DNA from: Gyrodactylus bullatarudis | Taxonomy: Eukaryota; Platyhelminthes; Monogenea; Gyrodactylidea; Gyrodactylidae | Length of the DNA: 64,000 bases | NCBI GenBank assembly: GCA_012064415.1 | Contig: SSNU01000053.1 | Location: 124,001-188,000 of the forward strand | Direction: 5' to 3' | Shown here: positions 30,501-41,100 of the stretch, in pieces | Layout of the letters: the number at the start of each line of letters is the position of its first letter | Numbering within the stretch: position 1 is the stretch's first letter | Notes under the pieces: model-generated | The model's input: the letters and a program-made list of their open reading frames with translations, nothing else | What the model was told of the DNA's origin: nothing | Database searches by the model: none | Program-made: the position numbers and the translations under genes

Positions 30501-32542
30501 TGAGTGACCTTGTCCAAAATCCGTATGGTTGTGGAGAAGACAATGTGGCAATTGTCTATACAAGTGTTTGCGTCTTAGACTACATGTTCAAGATTGGTGA
30601 TAGCCTCTCTCATGAAGATATTGATATCATGGATATGGCCAGACATTACATCAAGAGAGGATTCGATCGTCAGTTGAATTTTAGACACCCTGATGGATCT
30701 TTTTCCGCTTTTGGAAATGTTGATGCTATTGGCTCAACCTGGCTCACAGCTCATGTTCTCGAAGTTTTTGCTAGGGCTACTTCTTTCATAAATGCAGATT
30801 ATCAATTTGAAAAATTACTCTCTGGGTGTTTGGAATATCTTGAGCAAGCATTCGATCCTAAAGTTTGTATCAAGGAAGATGGTATTCTTGTTTCTGATAT
30901 TTTCGGTGCTAATATCAATTCACCCAATTCTGATATGATAAATCAAGCAAACATAATTCTAAAAGTTATGAAGTCTCTTTCAATTGCAAATTCTTGTGAG
31001 TACATTTCAGATCATTTGCAAGCGGATCTAACTGAAATTAAAGGATATCTTAACCGTTTATCTAAATGCTTCTTTAAGAACTACATGCCAAACATAACAA
31101 TGATTGAAAGTCAAGATATGCCAAGCCTCTTCCTATCTAATTACCTGTATACTATAGCCTTATACTATGGAAAGAATGCTTCTGGAGAAGCCAACTTTCT
31201 TAAATATTTAAATTTATTGAAGGACAGAATTCATGATAGTCGGACACAAAATTCTGATGATTTTGTCGAAACGGTTTCTAACTACCTTCTAATCAAGAGT
31301 ATACTCAACGAAAGCTTTGAAAATGTTATAGCGGAAATCAAAATGTTATTGAGTAAACAAACAGCTAATGGGAGTTTTTCTTCTTTGAGAGATTCTCCCA
31401 TAGCATTGGATGCTCTATCAAAGTTCACTGCTCCAAAAGTTAAACTAAACAAAACCCTAGAGGTTTATTTATATCCAAATGATGCAAAGTTACAAATAAA
31501 TGTTAGTCCTGATAGCATTGAACATCACCAGTTGCTGGATGGTGGAAAGCAGTACGATACATTCAATTCTGTTCGTTGGATTTATGAGGACTTGGAAGAG
31601 AACATTTGCCTATTCACTAAAACATCAGTCTTTTATAATTATGATATGGATTCTTTCAATATCGATCGCAAAAATTATTTTATTCTTAAAGATGATCTTG
31701 AACAAGATGACACAACTTGTCGAAGTTTCACCTATAAATTTTGTATCAAGCAAAATACTACAATAAATTATTCCAGTGGCTTGATCAAAGTAACAATTGG
31801 AATTCCAAGCGGTTATGATATTGACATGGAATACATAAGACTCGAGGGAGATTCAAATGAATCATTGAAGAAGTACGAGATAGATGAAAGACAGAATTTA
31901 ATTCTTTTATACTTTAACGGTTTTGTTCGATATCAGACAAATAAGCTATCGCAAGAAAAATGTGTCAAAATAAAATTTGATTTGACAGCTTTCGTAGGAA
32001 ATCTACAGGATACAGTTGTAAAGATTGAAGACTTTTACAATCCGAGTTATGAGACAATAAAGTTTTTCAAACCAAAGTACTGCAAGCCAGAAGAAAATAT
32101 CGAAACAATAAGAAATCCAGATGAGTATTTAGGTCATATCTTAAATTCAAACGAAGTTCTATGCAAAGTGTATGGCTTGAAGCAGTTTAGAAAAAAGGCG
32201 TTTAAAGAAATCAATCAAAACTTTTGTTACAAAGATACAAGTCTTTCAATCTTGTTTTCATGGCGAATCGGCATTTCAATGAACTTTCTTCAAAAATCTG
32301 TTGGGGTTGAAAAATATATCCTTAGAAATTCGAATATATTCAAAAATTGCTTTAAGCTGGAAAGACTTAAGATGAACCAGGATATAAAATTTATTTTTAT
32401 TCTCGGCAATTCAACAAACCATGTTTACTCAATTGTTGAAGATAACTCAGATTCTTTAGTGAAGAAAGTTGGTCAAATTTTTGAAGATGATTCAATATGC
32501 GAAGAACTAAAAAATATGGGGAAGAAGGTTTTCGCTGGTTGA
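27530..32542 (+). CDS. TEP-A: secreted alpha-2-macroglobulin/thioester-family protein with altered thioester (GCGED) and a DSL-like module
   Basis: An intronless 1670-residue frame from an ATG followed by a signal peptide (MLTRCIIFLLMPIILIKALG). N-terminal macroglobulin domains include IYRPKETINI. At 514-543, the bait-region position, is a four-cysteine module C514-x11-C526-x7-C534-x8-C543 containing LGHYKC, like the C-terminal half of a DSL domain. The central part contains APDTISIFNASSICLSEKNG (MG/CUB region). The thioester site reads YGCGED (Cys at 1001): the Gln of GCGEQ is Asp, so the internal thioester cannot form by the known chemistry. An alpha-helical TED and a receptor-binding domain (EDFYNPSY) follow, then about 130 extra residues. 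The family traps proteases or opsonises. First of three tandem genes, 233 bp upstream of TEP-B. Confidence 0.92.
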   Translation: MLTRCIIFLLMPIILIKALGSIVEKTENQNSRKTSYPTIIEPSAYILGQRQLTKIIFPIKDKSPKYLHVKIMNEREEICEFDKEPEISKNLASFTFETSIMVDRDIKHNLIDISYKFIDENEEIIDFYTSTLPVVKITPMIILEIDKPIYRPKETINILPIILDSYKNFGLELSRNINCYAKTIEPANIASGDDFKIILHNPTGEKIKVWKNITHHKLEILKYELFDDLIEGDWQLTVEYQEKQIYQKSFMVQHYILPRYLTTIEAVTIPRHVNDSELVLKFCAKYTKGGFIRGTVNVKLTVNSRNFEFIEQLSYNCAWHQLNDLDYKNVKSKKIVSDYLYLYATFEEYGSKETVTKNFDKYFELKHDFNQITELLEEKINQKDFISILRINPINVKNKKFTISSPSNKNMVFIGKVSNNRSTEIVLPKLQKDSIFVLAETKKSEEIYPKNSTQSTKDFVIIEEPQSEINCSQTVKLKIIIEPTTPDFQLTILSNNIRLNWLGVTLTKEDFQICRDRQDILGHYKCNEDNSITCTENFHGPNCMYRRDNTPNFFKYHTGETFLRTSLNLEKKKNQREFLVYDLEIPTNGFIGTELDITFIKYNTGDQNIAQTKYKAKNSKKCQTMSKIVKSSFKFSQSQSVPGENVSLKISILPQKSQDFNHDTICLLKGYDVTLAEFERNKNYIINYQRYIDEIEDRLFIKWKFNYNQRSLMPTGKFSYLPGYFPYNHSLTSGKNYGERLSNAIIRNRNQNRFERVRSNFPEVWFFRLQELAIGQKDKSRREVSISLTAPDTISIFNASSICLSEKNGILVPENLASLTVKKTFFLDIHPPKYLKQSEIVSIPITINIQDVIMMNQTNLIEISISINTDDWDYYGPTFFLFCSNRLNEIIFQTRLMAKRLGKLSIEISGKFINNSKDCNSMNSTKETIFTDKVMREVIVRPQGEVVEQNINIYLCQDETREIILPPIIKDSLRVYVTVSTSHIGLLTSYLSDLVQNPYGCGEDNVAIVYTSVCVLDYMFKIGDSLSHEDIDIMDMARHYIKRGFDRQLNFRHPDGSFSAFGNVDAIGSTWLTAHVLEVFARATSFINADYQFEKLLSGCLEYLEQAFDPKVCIKEDGILVSDIFGANINSPNSDMINQANIILKVMKSLSIANSCEYISDHLQADLTEIKGYLNRLSKCFFKNYMPNITMIESQDMPSLFLSNYLYTIALYYGKNASGEANFLKYLNLLKDRIHDSRTQNSDDFVETVSNYLLIKSILNESFENVIAEIKMLLSKQTANGSFSSLRDSPIALDALSKFTAPKVKLNKTLEVYLYPNDAKLQINVSPDSIEHHQLLDGGKQYDTFNSVRWIYEDLEENICLFTKTSVFYNYDMDSFNIDRKNYFILKDDLEQDDTTCRSFTYKFCIKQNTTINYSSGLIKVTIGIPSGYDIDMEYIRLEGDSNESLKKYEIDERQNLILLYFNGFVRYQTNKLSQEKCVKIKFDLTAFVGNLQDTVVKIEDFYNPSYETIKFFKPKYCKPEENIETIRNPDEYLGHILNSNEVLCKVYGLKQFRKKAFKEINQNFCYKDTSLSILFSWRIGISMNFLQKSVGVEKYILRNSNIFKNCFKLERLKMNQDIKFIFILGNSTNHVYSIVEDNSDSLVKKVGQIFEDDSICEELKNMGKKVFAG

Positions 32543-32607
32543 GTTCGCGATTATTTCGATAGTATTGAACAATCGATTTGAAATGAAAGTTTTTGCTGTT
32601 TGTTGAT

Positions 32608-32613
32608 AATAAA
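32608..32613 (+). promoter_or_regulatory. polyadenylation signal of TEP-A
   Basis: AATAAA 66 bp after the TEP-A stop codon, well before the TEP-B start. Confidence 0.55.
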
Positions 32614-32738
32614 AATTCAGTTATTCTATACATAAACTATTTTTTTAATTTGATAACATATTTCTGACGAATCAATTTTTTCGTTAAAATCTTACATTGT
32701 GCGTATTATCATTGGATGGAATAATTATCGTTTTTATC

Positions 32739-32745
32739 TATAAAT
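32739..32745 (+). promoter_or_regulatory. possible TATA box of TEP-B
   Basis: TATAAAT located 31 bp upstream of the first base of the TEP-B ATG (32776). If used, transcription would begin just before the ATG, giving a very short 5' UTR. Positional evidence only. Confidence 0.35.
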
Positions 32746-32775
32746 CGAGCTTTGATTAAACAAACTATTAAAAAG

Positions 32776-35700
32776 ATGATAATCTCTCAAATACTTTTCT
32801 TTTTCATTTTATTGAACTATGGGGTTCAAGGATCTTTCGGATTCCTGCCTGAATTCGAAACAAACATAACACTTATTAGCCCATCAAAATTAATCGTTGG
32901 TGTCGAACAGAGATCCAAGGTATTTATTGAAAAATCTAAATTCCCTAATGCCGCTAAAGTTAAACTCTCGATATTAGTTGACGATGCAGCTCTTTGTACG
33001 CTCGAGAAAGAATTATCATCTTCAATATTTGACGATAATTTTCTGGAAGCATCAATTGATCACACTGTTGTACACGACTCAAAAGAAGGATCAAATATAA
33101 AATTGGAAATAATCTCAGACACTGAAAATACTCTTGAGGAAAGAACAAAGTATTCGTCAATCTCCTACATAAATCCTGAATATAAGCTACTTACGGACAA
33201 ACCTATTTACCGTCCAGGAGAGAAAATAAAATTTTTCATTATGAAAATAGATCCGTACAAAGATTATGTTGTTGCCCAAACAAATCCTGTTAACTGTCGT
33301 CTTGAAAAGAGTACACTAGAGCGATTTCCAGTATTCTCGAATAAAATTACAATAATTTTGAAAGATGAAAAACAACAAACAATAAAAGTCTGGAGAGATA
33401 TTTCTGACGGAAATCTTCAGGTTCTTGACTATGAGTTGAGCAAAGACTCCGGAGAAGGAAATTTCAACTTTTATCGACTTGATAATAACGGAAATGAAGT
33501 CAACATTGGCTATGTAAAAGTTGAGCATTTTGTCTTGCCTAGGTTTACCGGCTCAGTTAAAATACTCAAAGTCCCTGAAAATAGAGAGAACGGGGAAATT
33601 GAAATTAATGTCTGCGCAAAATACACTAATGGAGGAATATTTTTTGGATCAGCAAACGTTTCCATAAACTATTTTGACTATAGAAATGTCAACAAAGATA
33701 ATTTTGTCAAACTTGAGGGAGATTGTACTTTGGCCAAAATACCATATAAAGAGACTAAACGACCTGTTGATATGGGCTTTAACATTTGGAGGCCAGATAG
33801 AACATTTAAAATAAAAGCAATCATTCAAGAAATGGGCACAAATATTACCATTACAGTCGAAGATGAAAAGTTTGATTCGGAAGTGAAGCCAAAATTTGTC
33901 GAAAAACTAGCAAAAGTTGGACCATTTCCAACTGAATTAATCATCTCAGCTAAACCAAATGAAAACGCAACTAAATTTTTGATTGAGTCAGTTTATAATG
34001 ATGTCAGTTACCATGGAACCTTCGAAGACAAACAACAGAGAATCCTTCTACCTTCTGCTAATAATCTCATTATTACTATAATTAACGAAAAGGGTCAGAA
34101 TGTCACCAAAACTCATATAACTACTCAAAGCTTTTCTTATCAGAAGCCAAAATATTGGACAATTTATCCTAATGACGAATCTCAGTACATGGACGAAAAG
34201 TGTCCTGACGAGCTTGTATACAAAGTCATGAGAAATTCAAACTCATCAATTAAAGCTCTTAAAATCTTATCATCGCAGAGTAATTTGAATTTCAAAGAGT
34301 TAGAATTCACCTTAACGAAAATGGAATGCAAAGATCGTGATGATCAGTTCGGACATTACAAGTGTCAAGAAGATGGAAAAATTCTTTGCCTACCTGGATG
34401 GACCGGAGGAAACTGCATGATTAAGAAATGCAAAGATGAAACTGATTCATCTTTTTGCTCATTCGAAGAGGCAAACGAGCCAAAGGTATTGAACTTGTTC
34501 GTAGATGAAATAAAAATTCCTATGAAAAATTTTCTCGGTGCAAAAGCTAAATTCTTTCTCTATTCGGTGGAAAATAACACAGTCTCCTCGGAAAATATTG
34601 TCATTGAAAAGATGAAAAATTGCTTGACGAATACTGATAAAAAGATGAAAGATGCTAGTTTCAAATTCAATTACGGCACTCGTCTTCCAGGAGAGAAAAT
34701 CGATCTTCAACTTGGTATTAAGGGAATAATGACTAATGAACTTAACGGGAAATGTCTTTTGAATATTTATGACAAATCGTTAGAAAACTTTTTCAGCACA
34801 GAACAAAAGAATCGATTCAATCATGAAGATTTCTTCAATTACCTCAATAATGAACTAAATGATATGATTTCATTCGATTACAACAATGACATTATCGTTC
34901 CTCGATATCATTACGCAAATTTTGAATATTCCCTTAAAGCTTATGATTATGATGACCAAAATGCTGTTGATAAGGATAGCTCAAATGTAGACAAAAAAGT
35001 TCGACAATTTTTCCCTGAATCCTGGATATTCCAATTTGTCGAGATGAAGAAGCTCGAAAGTAATGATTTTGGTTTTAGTGAGAATTTAGTGGCACCTGAC
35101 ACAATTACATCTTTCGACGCTAAAACAGTGTGCTTCATAGAAGAAGAAGGTATTTTCATCCCAAAAGATGAACCAACTTTTGTTGTCAATAAAGATTTCC
35201 ATGTTGAACTTCAATTGCCAAAGTTTCTTGTTCGGAACGAGTCAACACAGGTTCCCTTATCCATCTTTTTCGAGAATGCACAGACGAAAAGCAAAGCAAA
35301 TTTTGTAATAGTAAAATTCGAGTACGAAAAAGAAGAAATGAGTCTCCTTGGTGTCAAAGAGTTTGAATACTGCTCAAATTTACTTGAAAAAAACAAAAAC
35401 AATGTAGTCTATTTAAGCATAAAAGCATTGAAACCTGCTGTCACCAATATAACAATATATGCCCAGGCAGTTGTCAACTCAAAGAAGTGTATGAAGGAAG
35501 AAAACAAAGAACCTGAAGTAATCTTAAAGGATACTGTGATTAAACAAATTATTGTTAAGCCAGAAGGAGAGGTTGAAGAAATCACTCGAACCCATCTTCT
35601 TTGTGGTGCAGCTAAAAGAGTGGAGATAAAAACAGATGAAATTAAAGATTTCGTCCCCGAATCGGCAAGATTTTACTCTACTCTATCAACAGACTCTTTA

Positions 35701-37734
35701 GGCATGTCAACAGGAAATCTAGGTAACTTGGTGAAAAAGCCCTATGGATGTGGAGAACAAAATCTTGCAGCTGTTTATCCTAGTGTTAGTGTCTTGGAAT
35801 ATTTAGACATGTATAACATTGAAGATGAAGGATCAGAAAAGCTTAAGGAGAAAACGAAAAACTACATCATTCTTGGATACAACAGAGAAATGACATTTAG
35901 GCATGCTGATGGATCCTTTTCAGCTTTCGGCCAAAGGGATGAACATGGCTCCACCTGGCTCACTTGTCATGTTATCGAAGTATTTTCAAGAGCAAGAAAT
36001 CTCATCGATCCTGAATTCAGCATGAATGAAATGCTCGACAGCGCTTACAATTACATCAAGAAATCCTACAATGAGAAAGTATGTATAACTGAAAAGGGAA
36101 AACTATTCGATAATCCCTTCAAGTTCCTAAAGAATGACAAGGCTGAAATACAGGAAAATCTTTCAAACTCCCTAAAGGCTGTTAGATCGTTATATTTCTA
36201 TTACGAAATGCAAGAAAACATGGAAGCCAAAAATCTTGATGAGATCAAGGAAACTCTCGAGATGACAATGGACTGCATCAGAAAAAGGTACGAAGATCTA
36301 GGCATTGAAGATATGCAGCCTATTCTATTGGCTGAGTATGCTTACACAATGGCCCTATTGGAGTCTGATAAAGATAAAGAACTCCTTGATAAGCAAGTAG
36401 AGAAGCTCAAGAAACTTGTCAATCGTGCCCTTGAATTGGAAAAGTATAACTATCAAGATAGATCCATAGAAGTAATTGCCTACTACCTCTTGATAAAAAA
36501 TATTTCAAAGACTCCTGTTAATGATGTTCTCAGAGAGATTGAATGGCTCCTGCTTCAGCAGAATAGCAATGGTGGATATTATACGACGACAATTGCAGTA
36601 TTAGCAATCGATGCTCTTTCAAAGTACAAAATTAAAAACATTCCTGAAAGTTCTCAGGTGACAATTAAATTAGGACACGCCAATCTCTCAAAGAAAGTGA
36701 AATTAGGCAAAGGAGACATCGAGAGAGTACAGTTGATAGAGAATTCTTTTATTCCTGATAAAATCGAATTTCAGTATAATTTCCAGAGTGATAAAGAGGA
36801 CAGCTGTGTTCTTGCAAAAAGCTCCGTCATGTACAATCGCATGAGTGCAAAAAACCAAGGAAAAATTTTCGATATTACTTTGATGACAAGTAAGAAAGAG
36901 AAAGTTTGCCAACTATCCTATGACTTCTGTGTCAACCAATTAGTTGAAGAGGAAACAGGAATGCTTCTAGCTTCCTTAACTATTCCTACTGGATATTCTT
37001 TAGATGAAAAATCAATTTCATATGAAAAGAATCAAACATCTCCTATGAAACATGAAAACAATGAGGCTTTAGGCAAAGTCTATTTTTATTTCAATGGATT
37101 TGAAAAGAGTAAAGGGCTTTCAAAAAGATGTGCTAAACTTAGCTTGAATTTGGAATTCAACATGAAAGAGGTCGCCCAGACTGAATTAAAGGTGGAAGAT
37201 TATTACGAGCCAAAAGTTAGTGCCAGTGTTACGCACAAACCAGAAGAATGTACCAAGCTTACATCTGGAAAGATTGAAGACTATGATGAAATGATACCGA
37301 GAATCTTTAATGAAACCCATCTTGCTTGTGAACAAAATGATTTTGGCTCCGATATTGCTAAAAGTACCAAGGAATTGCTTTGCCAAGAGGAAAAGGTTGT
37401 CTATTTCCTCGGTGATTTGGGTAATGGGGAAGCGAAATTCTATCAAATTTCATCTATGAAAGGAGTGAAAAAGTTTGACATTCAAAACTTTGACTCTAAT
37501 GTCATAAAAGTATGCTCCAAAAAAGAAAAAGAACTCGATGACAGTGTAAGACTGGTTTTGATTCATGAAAATTATAATGTTGAATCAGATAAATTCCTAA
37601 ATGCAGTTACAATTAGTGGTTCAAAATCAGACTTGACAAAAACTCTGAAGAGCTCCTTCAAAATAGATGCAGATTCATGTCAAAGCTTTGAAAAACTCTT
37701 TGAGATTATCCAGGAAGTTTTGGGGAAATTTTAA
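32776..37734 (+). CDS. TEP-B: secreted alpha-2-macroglobulin/thioester protein with intact GCGEQ and a DSL-like module
   Basis: An intronless 1652-residue frame from ATG 32776. The open frame extends eight codons further upstream without an ATG. Signal peptide [19 protein letters not shown]. Macroglobulin domains include [14 protein letters not shown]. The bait-region module C518-x11-C530-x7-C538-x8-C547 contains [10 protein letters not shown] and PGWTGGNC, matching the DSL consensus (RDDxFGHYxC, GWxGxxC). The thioester motif PYGCGEQN (Cys 992, Gln 995) is intact, followed by the helical TED and the receptor-binding domain ([12 protein letters not shown]). About 150 further residues with paired cysteines form a C-terminal extension shared with the neighbours. 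Expected role: covalent trapping of proteases or tagging of microbes in haemolymph. This is the only copy of the three that can form the thioester, so it probably retains the ancestral function. Confidence 0.94.
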   Translation: MIISQILFFFILLNYGVQGSFGFLPEFETNITLISPSKLIVGVEQRSKVFIEKSKFPNAAKVKLSILVDDAALCTLEKELSSSIFDDNFLEASIDHTVVHDSKEGSNIKLEIISDTENTLEERTKYSSISYINPEYKLLTDKPIYRPGEKIKFFIMKIDPYKDYVVAQTNPVNCRLEKSTLERFPVFSNKITIILKDEKQQTIKVWRDISDGNLQVLDYELSKDSGEGNFNFYRLDNNGNEVNIGYVKVEHFVLPRFTGSVKILKVPENRENGEIEINVCAKYTNGGIFFGSANVSINYFDYRNVNKDNFVKLEGDCTLAKIPYKETKRPVDMGFNIWRPDRTFKIKAIIQEMGTNITITVEDEKFDSEVKPKFVEKLAKVGPFPTELIISAKPNENATKFLIESVYNDVSYHGTFEDKQQRILLPSANNLIITIINEKGQNVTKTHITTQSFSYQKPKYWTIYPNDESQYMDEKCPDELVYKVMRNSNSSIKALKILSSQSNLNFKELEFTLTKMECKDRDDQFGHYKCQEDGKILCLPGWTGGNCMIKKCKDETDSSFCSFEEANEPKVLNLFVDEIKIPMKNFLGAKAKFFLYSVENNTVSSENIVIEKMKNCLTNTDKKMKDASFKFNYGTRLPGEKIDLQLGIKGIMTNELNGKCLLNIYDKSLENFFSTEQKNRFNHEDFFNYLNNELNDMISFDYNNDIIVPRYHYANFEYSLKAYDYDDQNAVDKDSSNVDKKVRQFFPESWIFQFVEMKKLESNDFGFSENLVAPDTITSFDAKTVCFIEEEGIFIPKDEPTFVVNKDFHVELQLPKFLVRNESTQVPLSIFFENAQTKSKANFVIVKFEYEKEEMSLLGVKEFEYCSNLLEKNKNNVVYLSIKALKPAVTNITIYAQAVVNSKKCMKEENKEPEVILKDTVIKQIIVKPEGEVEEITRTHLLCGAAKRVEIKTDEIKDFVPESARFYSTLSTDSLGMSTGNLGNLVKKPYGCGEQNLAAVYPSVSVLEYLDMYNIEDEGSEKLKEKTKNYIILGYNREMTFRHADGSFSAFGQRDEHGSTWLTCHVIEVFSRARNLIDPEFSMNEMLDSAYNYIKKSYNEKVCITEKGKLFDNPFKFLKNDKAEIQENLSNSLKAVRSLYFYYEMQENMEAKNLDEIKETLEMTMDCIRKRYEDLGIEDMQPILLAEYAYTMALLESDKDKELLDKQVEKLKKLVNRALELEKYNYQDRSIEVIAYYLLIKNISKTPVNDVLREIEWLLLQQNSNGGYYTTTIAVLAIDALSKYKIKNIPESSQVTIKLGHANLSKKVKLGKGDIERVQLIENSFIPDKIEFQYNFQSDKEDSCVLAKSSVMYNRMSAKNQGKIFDITLMTSKKEKVCQLSYDFCVNQLVEEETGMLLASLTIPTGYSLDEKSISYEKNQTSPMKHENNEALGKVYFYFNGFEKSKGLSKRCAKLSLNLEFNMKEVAQTELKVEDYYEPKVSASVTHKPEECTKLTSGKIEDYDEMIPRIFNETHLACEQNDFGSDIAKSTKELLCQEEKVVYFLGDLGNGEAKFYQISSMKGVKKFDIQNFDSNVIKVCSKKEKELDDSVRLVLIHENYNVESDKFLNAVTISGSKSDLTKTLKSSFKIDADSCQSFEKLFEIIQEVLGKF

Positions 37735-38135
37735 TACACAATAACCATCATCAGAATTAATGTTAACATTTAAATAAAAATACATTCAAATTGCACTAAT
37801 TTTTTTAAGTTGGAGACATGTCTGAAAATACAGTATCATCAAAATATCAGACGTTAGTACGAACTGTTCGAATACACTTTAACCAGTTTCAATGAAATAG
37901 GGTTTCTGAAGAACAATAGAACTCTTGAGAAATCAATGAACGAAAAAGTGTCTGAATCAAATTATGTAAGAGTCGGAAAAAGCATTAACTATGGGATATG
38001 AACTTTAGATATTTTCTTGTTCACTTTAAAATATTCTCCTGATTATTGTTGTAACCAATAGAAATCATTATATAGTTTACACCAGGAATATTTAAAGATA
38101 TATCATCTTTCTTTTGAATACTACCAAGCATTGAA
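37735..38135. promoter_or_regulatory. TEP-B 3' end and TEP-C promoter region
   Basis: AATAAA at 37773-37778 follows the TEP-B stop by about 40 bp. Upstream of TEP-C, a CCAAT (about 38055) and an AT-rich TATATAG (about 38069) lie 67-80 bp before the ATG and are plausible core promoter elements. Position-based inference. Confidence 0.4.
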
Positions 38136-41100
38136 ATGCCGAAATTCATATTAATCTTTACAATTCTTTCAATACATAAAATTTATTCCCAAGTTAATCT
38201 ATTGCATGGAAAAATTCGGAATAACCTTCCAGAATATCTCTTCCCAGGTTATAAGACTACTGGCCATTTCAAATATGAAATTCCAGAAGAGATTTTTGAA
38301 AACTCTCTCTTTTTAACGTACTATCTACAATCGGACTACATTGACTTGTGCCAAGAAACTATTGAAATGGAACGAACTTCTTCTTTAACATATCATGGAG
38401 ATTTCGAAATAAATTTCATCGAAAATTTGGTTAAGAATCCTGTTCTCAAAGTGGAGGTTCGAGATTCGAACAAAACACTACTCGATAGATATTATAAAAA
38501 TATAAAGTTATTCCCGATTAAAAGTATCGTAAAAGTTATTCCAAACAAGCCAGTCTATGGGTTGGGAGAAAATATGCATTTTACCCTGGTGCAAATACTA
38601 CCAGAAAATTTTCTACATTTAGCTCCCATAAGTAATACTAGCTCTTGTGACCTTTCTGCTAATGTTCATTCTAATCAAACCGTTATTATAATCAACTTGT
38701 ACGATTCAAATGATGACCTAAAAAACCAATGGAAAATAGTTGCAGCAAGTAACACAGAAGAGTCGATCAAAAATTATAAATTCCAAATAGAGCATGACTA
38801 TAAAACTGGAGTTTGGCGTCTTGAAGTCCAAATCGATGGACAAGTTGTAGATTCTGAAACATTCACAGTTAATTACAATTACAAAAGAGTTAGTTTTGAT
38901 GTTTCCCTAAATGAGAGTCAATACAATGAAAATGAAATTGAACTCAGAATGTGTACATTTCAGTTTATTGGTTCAGTATTATCTGGAAGGGTTTGCGCCG
39001 AATTTAAGGATGGAAAATCTTCAAGATTAAAATGTCAAGAGTTTAAAGAAACTTCGAAAAGTACATGCACTCTCGTTATAAAGGAATTTCCTCCAGAATA
39101 TTCTTACGGGGCGACAATGTTCCCCAAGAAGTTCACAGTTGATGCTTACTTGTTTTCCTCTACTCTGATAAAGCCGATAATGAAATCCGCTCATTATTTC
39201 AAACTATCAAGCGATATTATATTTGAGGATGAAGACTTGGAGCTTGATCGTAATTTGCCCAAACTTTTGCGAATCAGAAGTGAACGAGAAAATGATGCTT
39301 TCGAATTTGAAATCTCCGATTTTTTAAGTGCCAAATACTTCAAAATTACTGGTGGGATTCGAAACGAACCAGTTGAATTGATTTTACCACCATGGTCTCC
39401 AAAGTTAGTCTTTCATTATAAGAATACCAAATCAAAGTTTATTTATAATGACAAAATATTCAAAGCAAAACCTCAGAGTGAAAAATGGAATCTTTGGCCT
39501 TCGGACAGATACAAACTTGACAAAGATCAATGCATTGATGAAGATTTTAATATTCAAATAATCTCCTCTCAGTCTTTAAGTGCCAAAGTGTTATTAATAG
39601 GAAATATTTATGAAAAGGATAGAGATTTTGTTCAAAGGGTTCGTATAAAGCCTCATCCTCCTTGCTCTCCGGCTCATGATATTGGTGGTGGAAATTTCTT
39701 TTGTGTGAATTCCAATAAATTTGAATGCTTTGAAAAATTCACTGGGCCCAATTGTCTCTATGAAAAGTGCTCATATGATTCTGCAAAAGAAAAAATTTGT
39801 GTAAAAAATAATGAGATGCTCGATCCAACAACGCAGTCCTTCTATCATTACTCAATCAGTATTAATCTCTCAAAAGTAAATAATTCTATTGTTTATGGAA
39901 CCATAAAGATAGAGGATGAGAATGACGTGCGAAAATTTGTCATTGAAAATATCAGAAAATGCATTAGTCAACCAAAGAAGAAGGGAATCAAAGTTTATGA
40001 CTGTGTTGAATCGGAGGGTTATCAACATTTGGATGAAATTATACAAAATGCCAAAATCCAACGAATTGAAGAATATATGGAAAAATCACAGAGGAAGAAT
40101 GATATCATCCATTTGAAAAATGCCTATGATCTCCCACGGAACTATGAACTGAGATATGACAGTAAATTGGATGCCTATATCAAGTATTTTCAAACAGCAA
40201 AACAATTCAATGAGAATCGGTCCAAAGAGAGAATTACCGAGAAGCCTGTTGAGCCAGATTTCCATTCAGACAATTTAGTTAGTTATAATATTTGTAAAAG
40301 GCTTGATGATAACTCTATTGAGGTGACACAAAGAGTATCTGAAGAATTTTCCTTATCAGATTGCATTTTAGATTTTAATTTACCAGAATCAGTTAATATC
40401 AACGAAGTCATAACAGCTCCATTGGTATTGAATTTGGAAATTCTACGAAAAAATTTTAGATTTGCTCTCTTGGAGATGGTCCTCAGTAATACGGACGGTC
40501 GCCACGATATTCAACCAAAAAAAATTGTTTATTGTGTCAGCTCGAATGATGTGGAGAAGAAATTTAACTTCAATTTATTTATGAACACTACAGGCCAGAA
40601 TGATTATAAACTCAACTTGAATTTACATTCGAATCACAAGGCCTGTCTCTATGAGAAAGATAGACAGCTCGAAGAATCAAATTTCATCTCAACAACGATG
40701 AGATATTCGGTAAATGTTTTTGACATTGAAACAGAAATCGAATATAAAAATTATTGTAACTCGGTGAGGATAGAAAAATTAAAGTCAAATATTTATTCAA
40801 ATATTCCAAAGGAGCTTATCAAACTCAATATCGCTGATTTCAAATGTAACATAGAGACACTCGAAGTCTATTTGTCAACTTTGGCCTATTTGAAGAGTCA
40901 TGACTTTTTCGAGTTCACAAAAACCAAAGAAAATGCAATGGAAAGTCTTGAAAAGTGTTTTGAAGACTTGAAAATGTCTGTTCATACTCGTATTAAACTA
41001 TTTAACATAGTAAATTTGTACAATGACCTGGATCTGTTTGACACCAATTCAATTAAACCAAGAGCCGATGATGAACTAACAACTGATATGGCTACTCTCA

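Noticed and set aside
32752..32775. Eight extra upstream codons for TEP-B
   Set aside because: No ATG; the signal peptide begins at the ATG at 32776.
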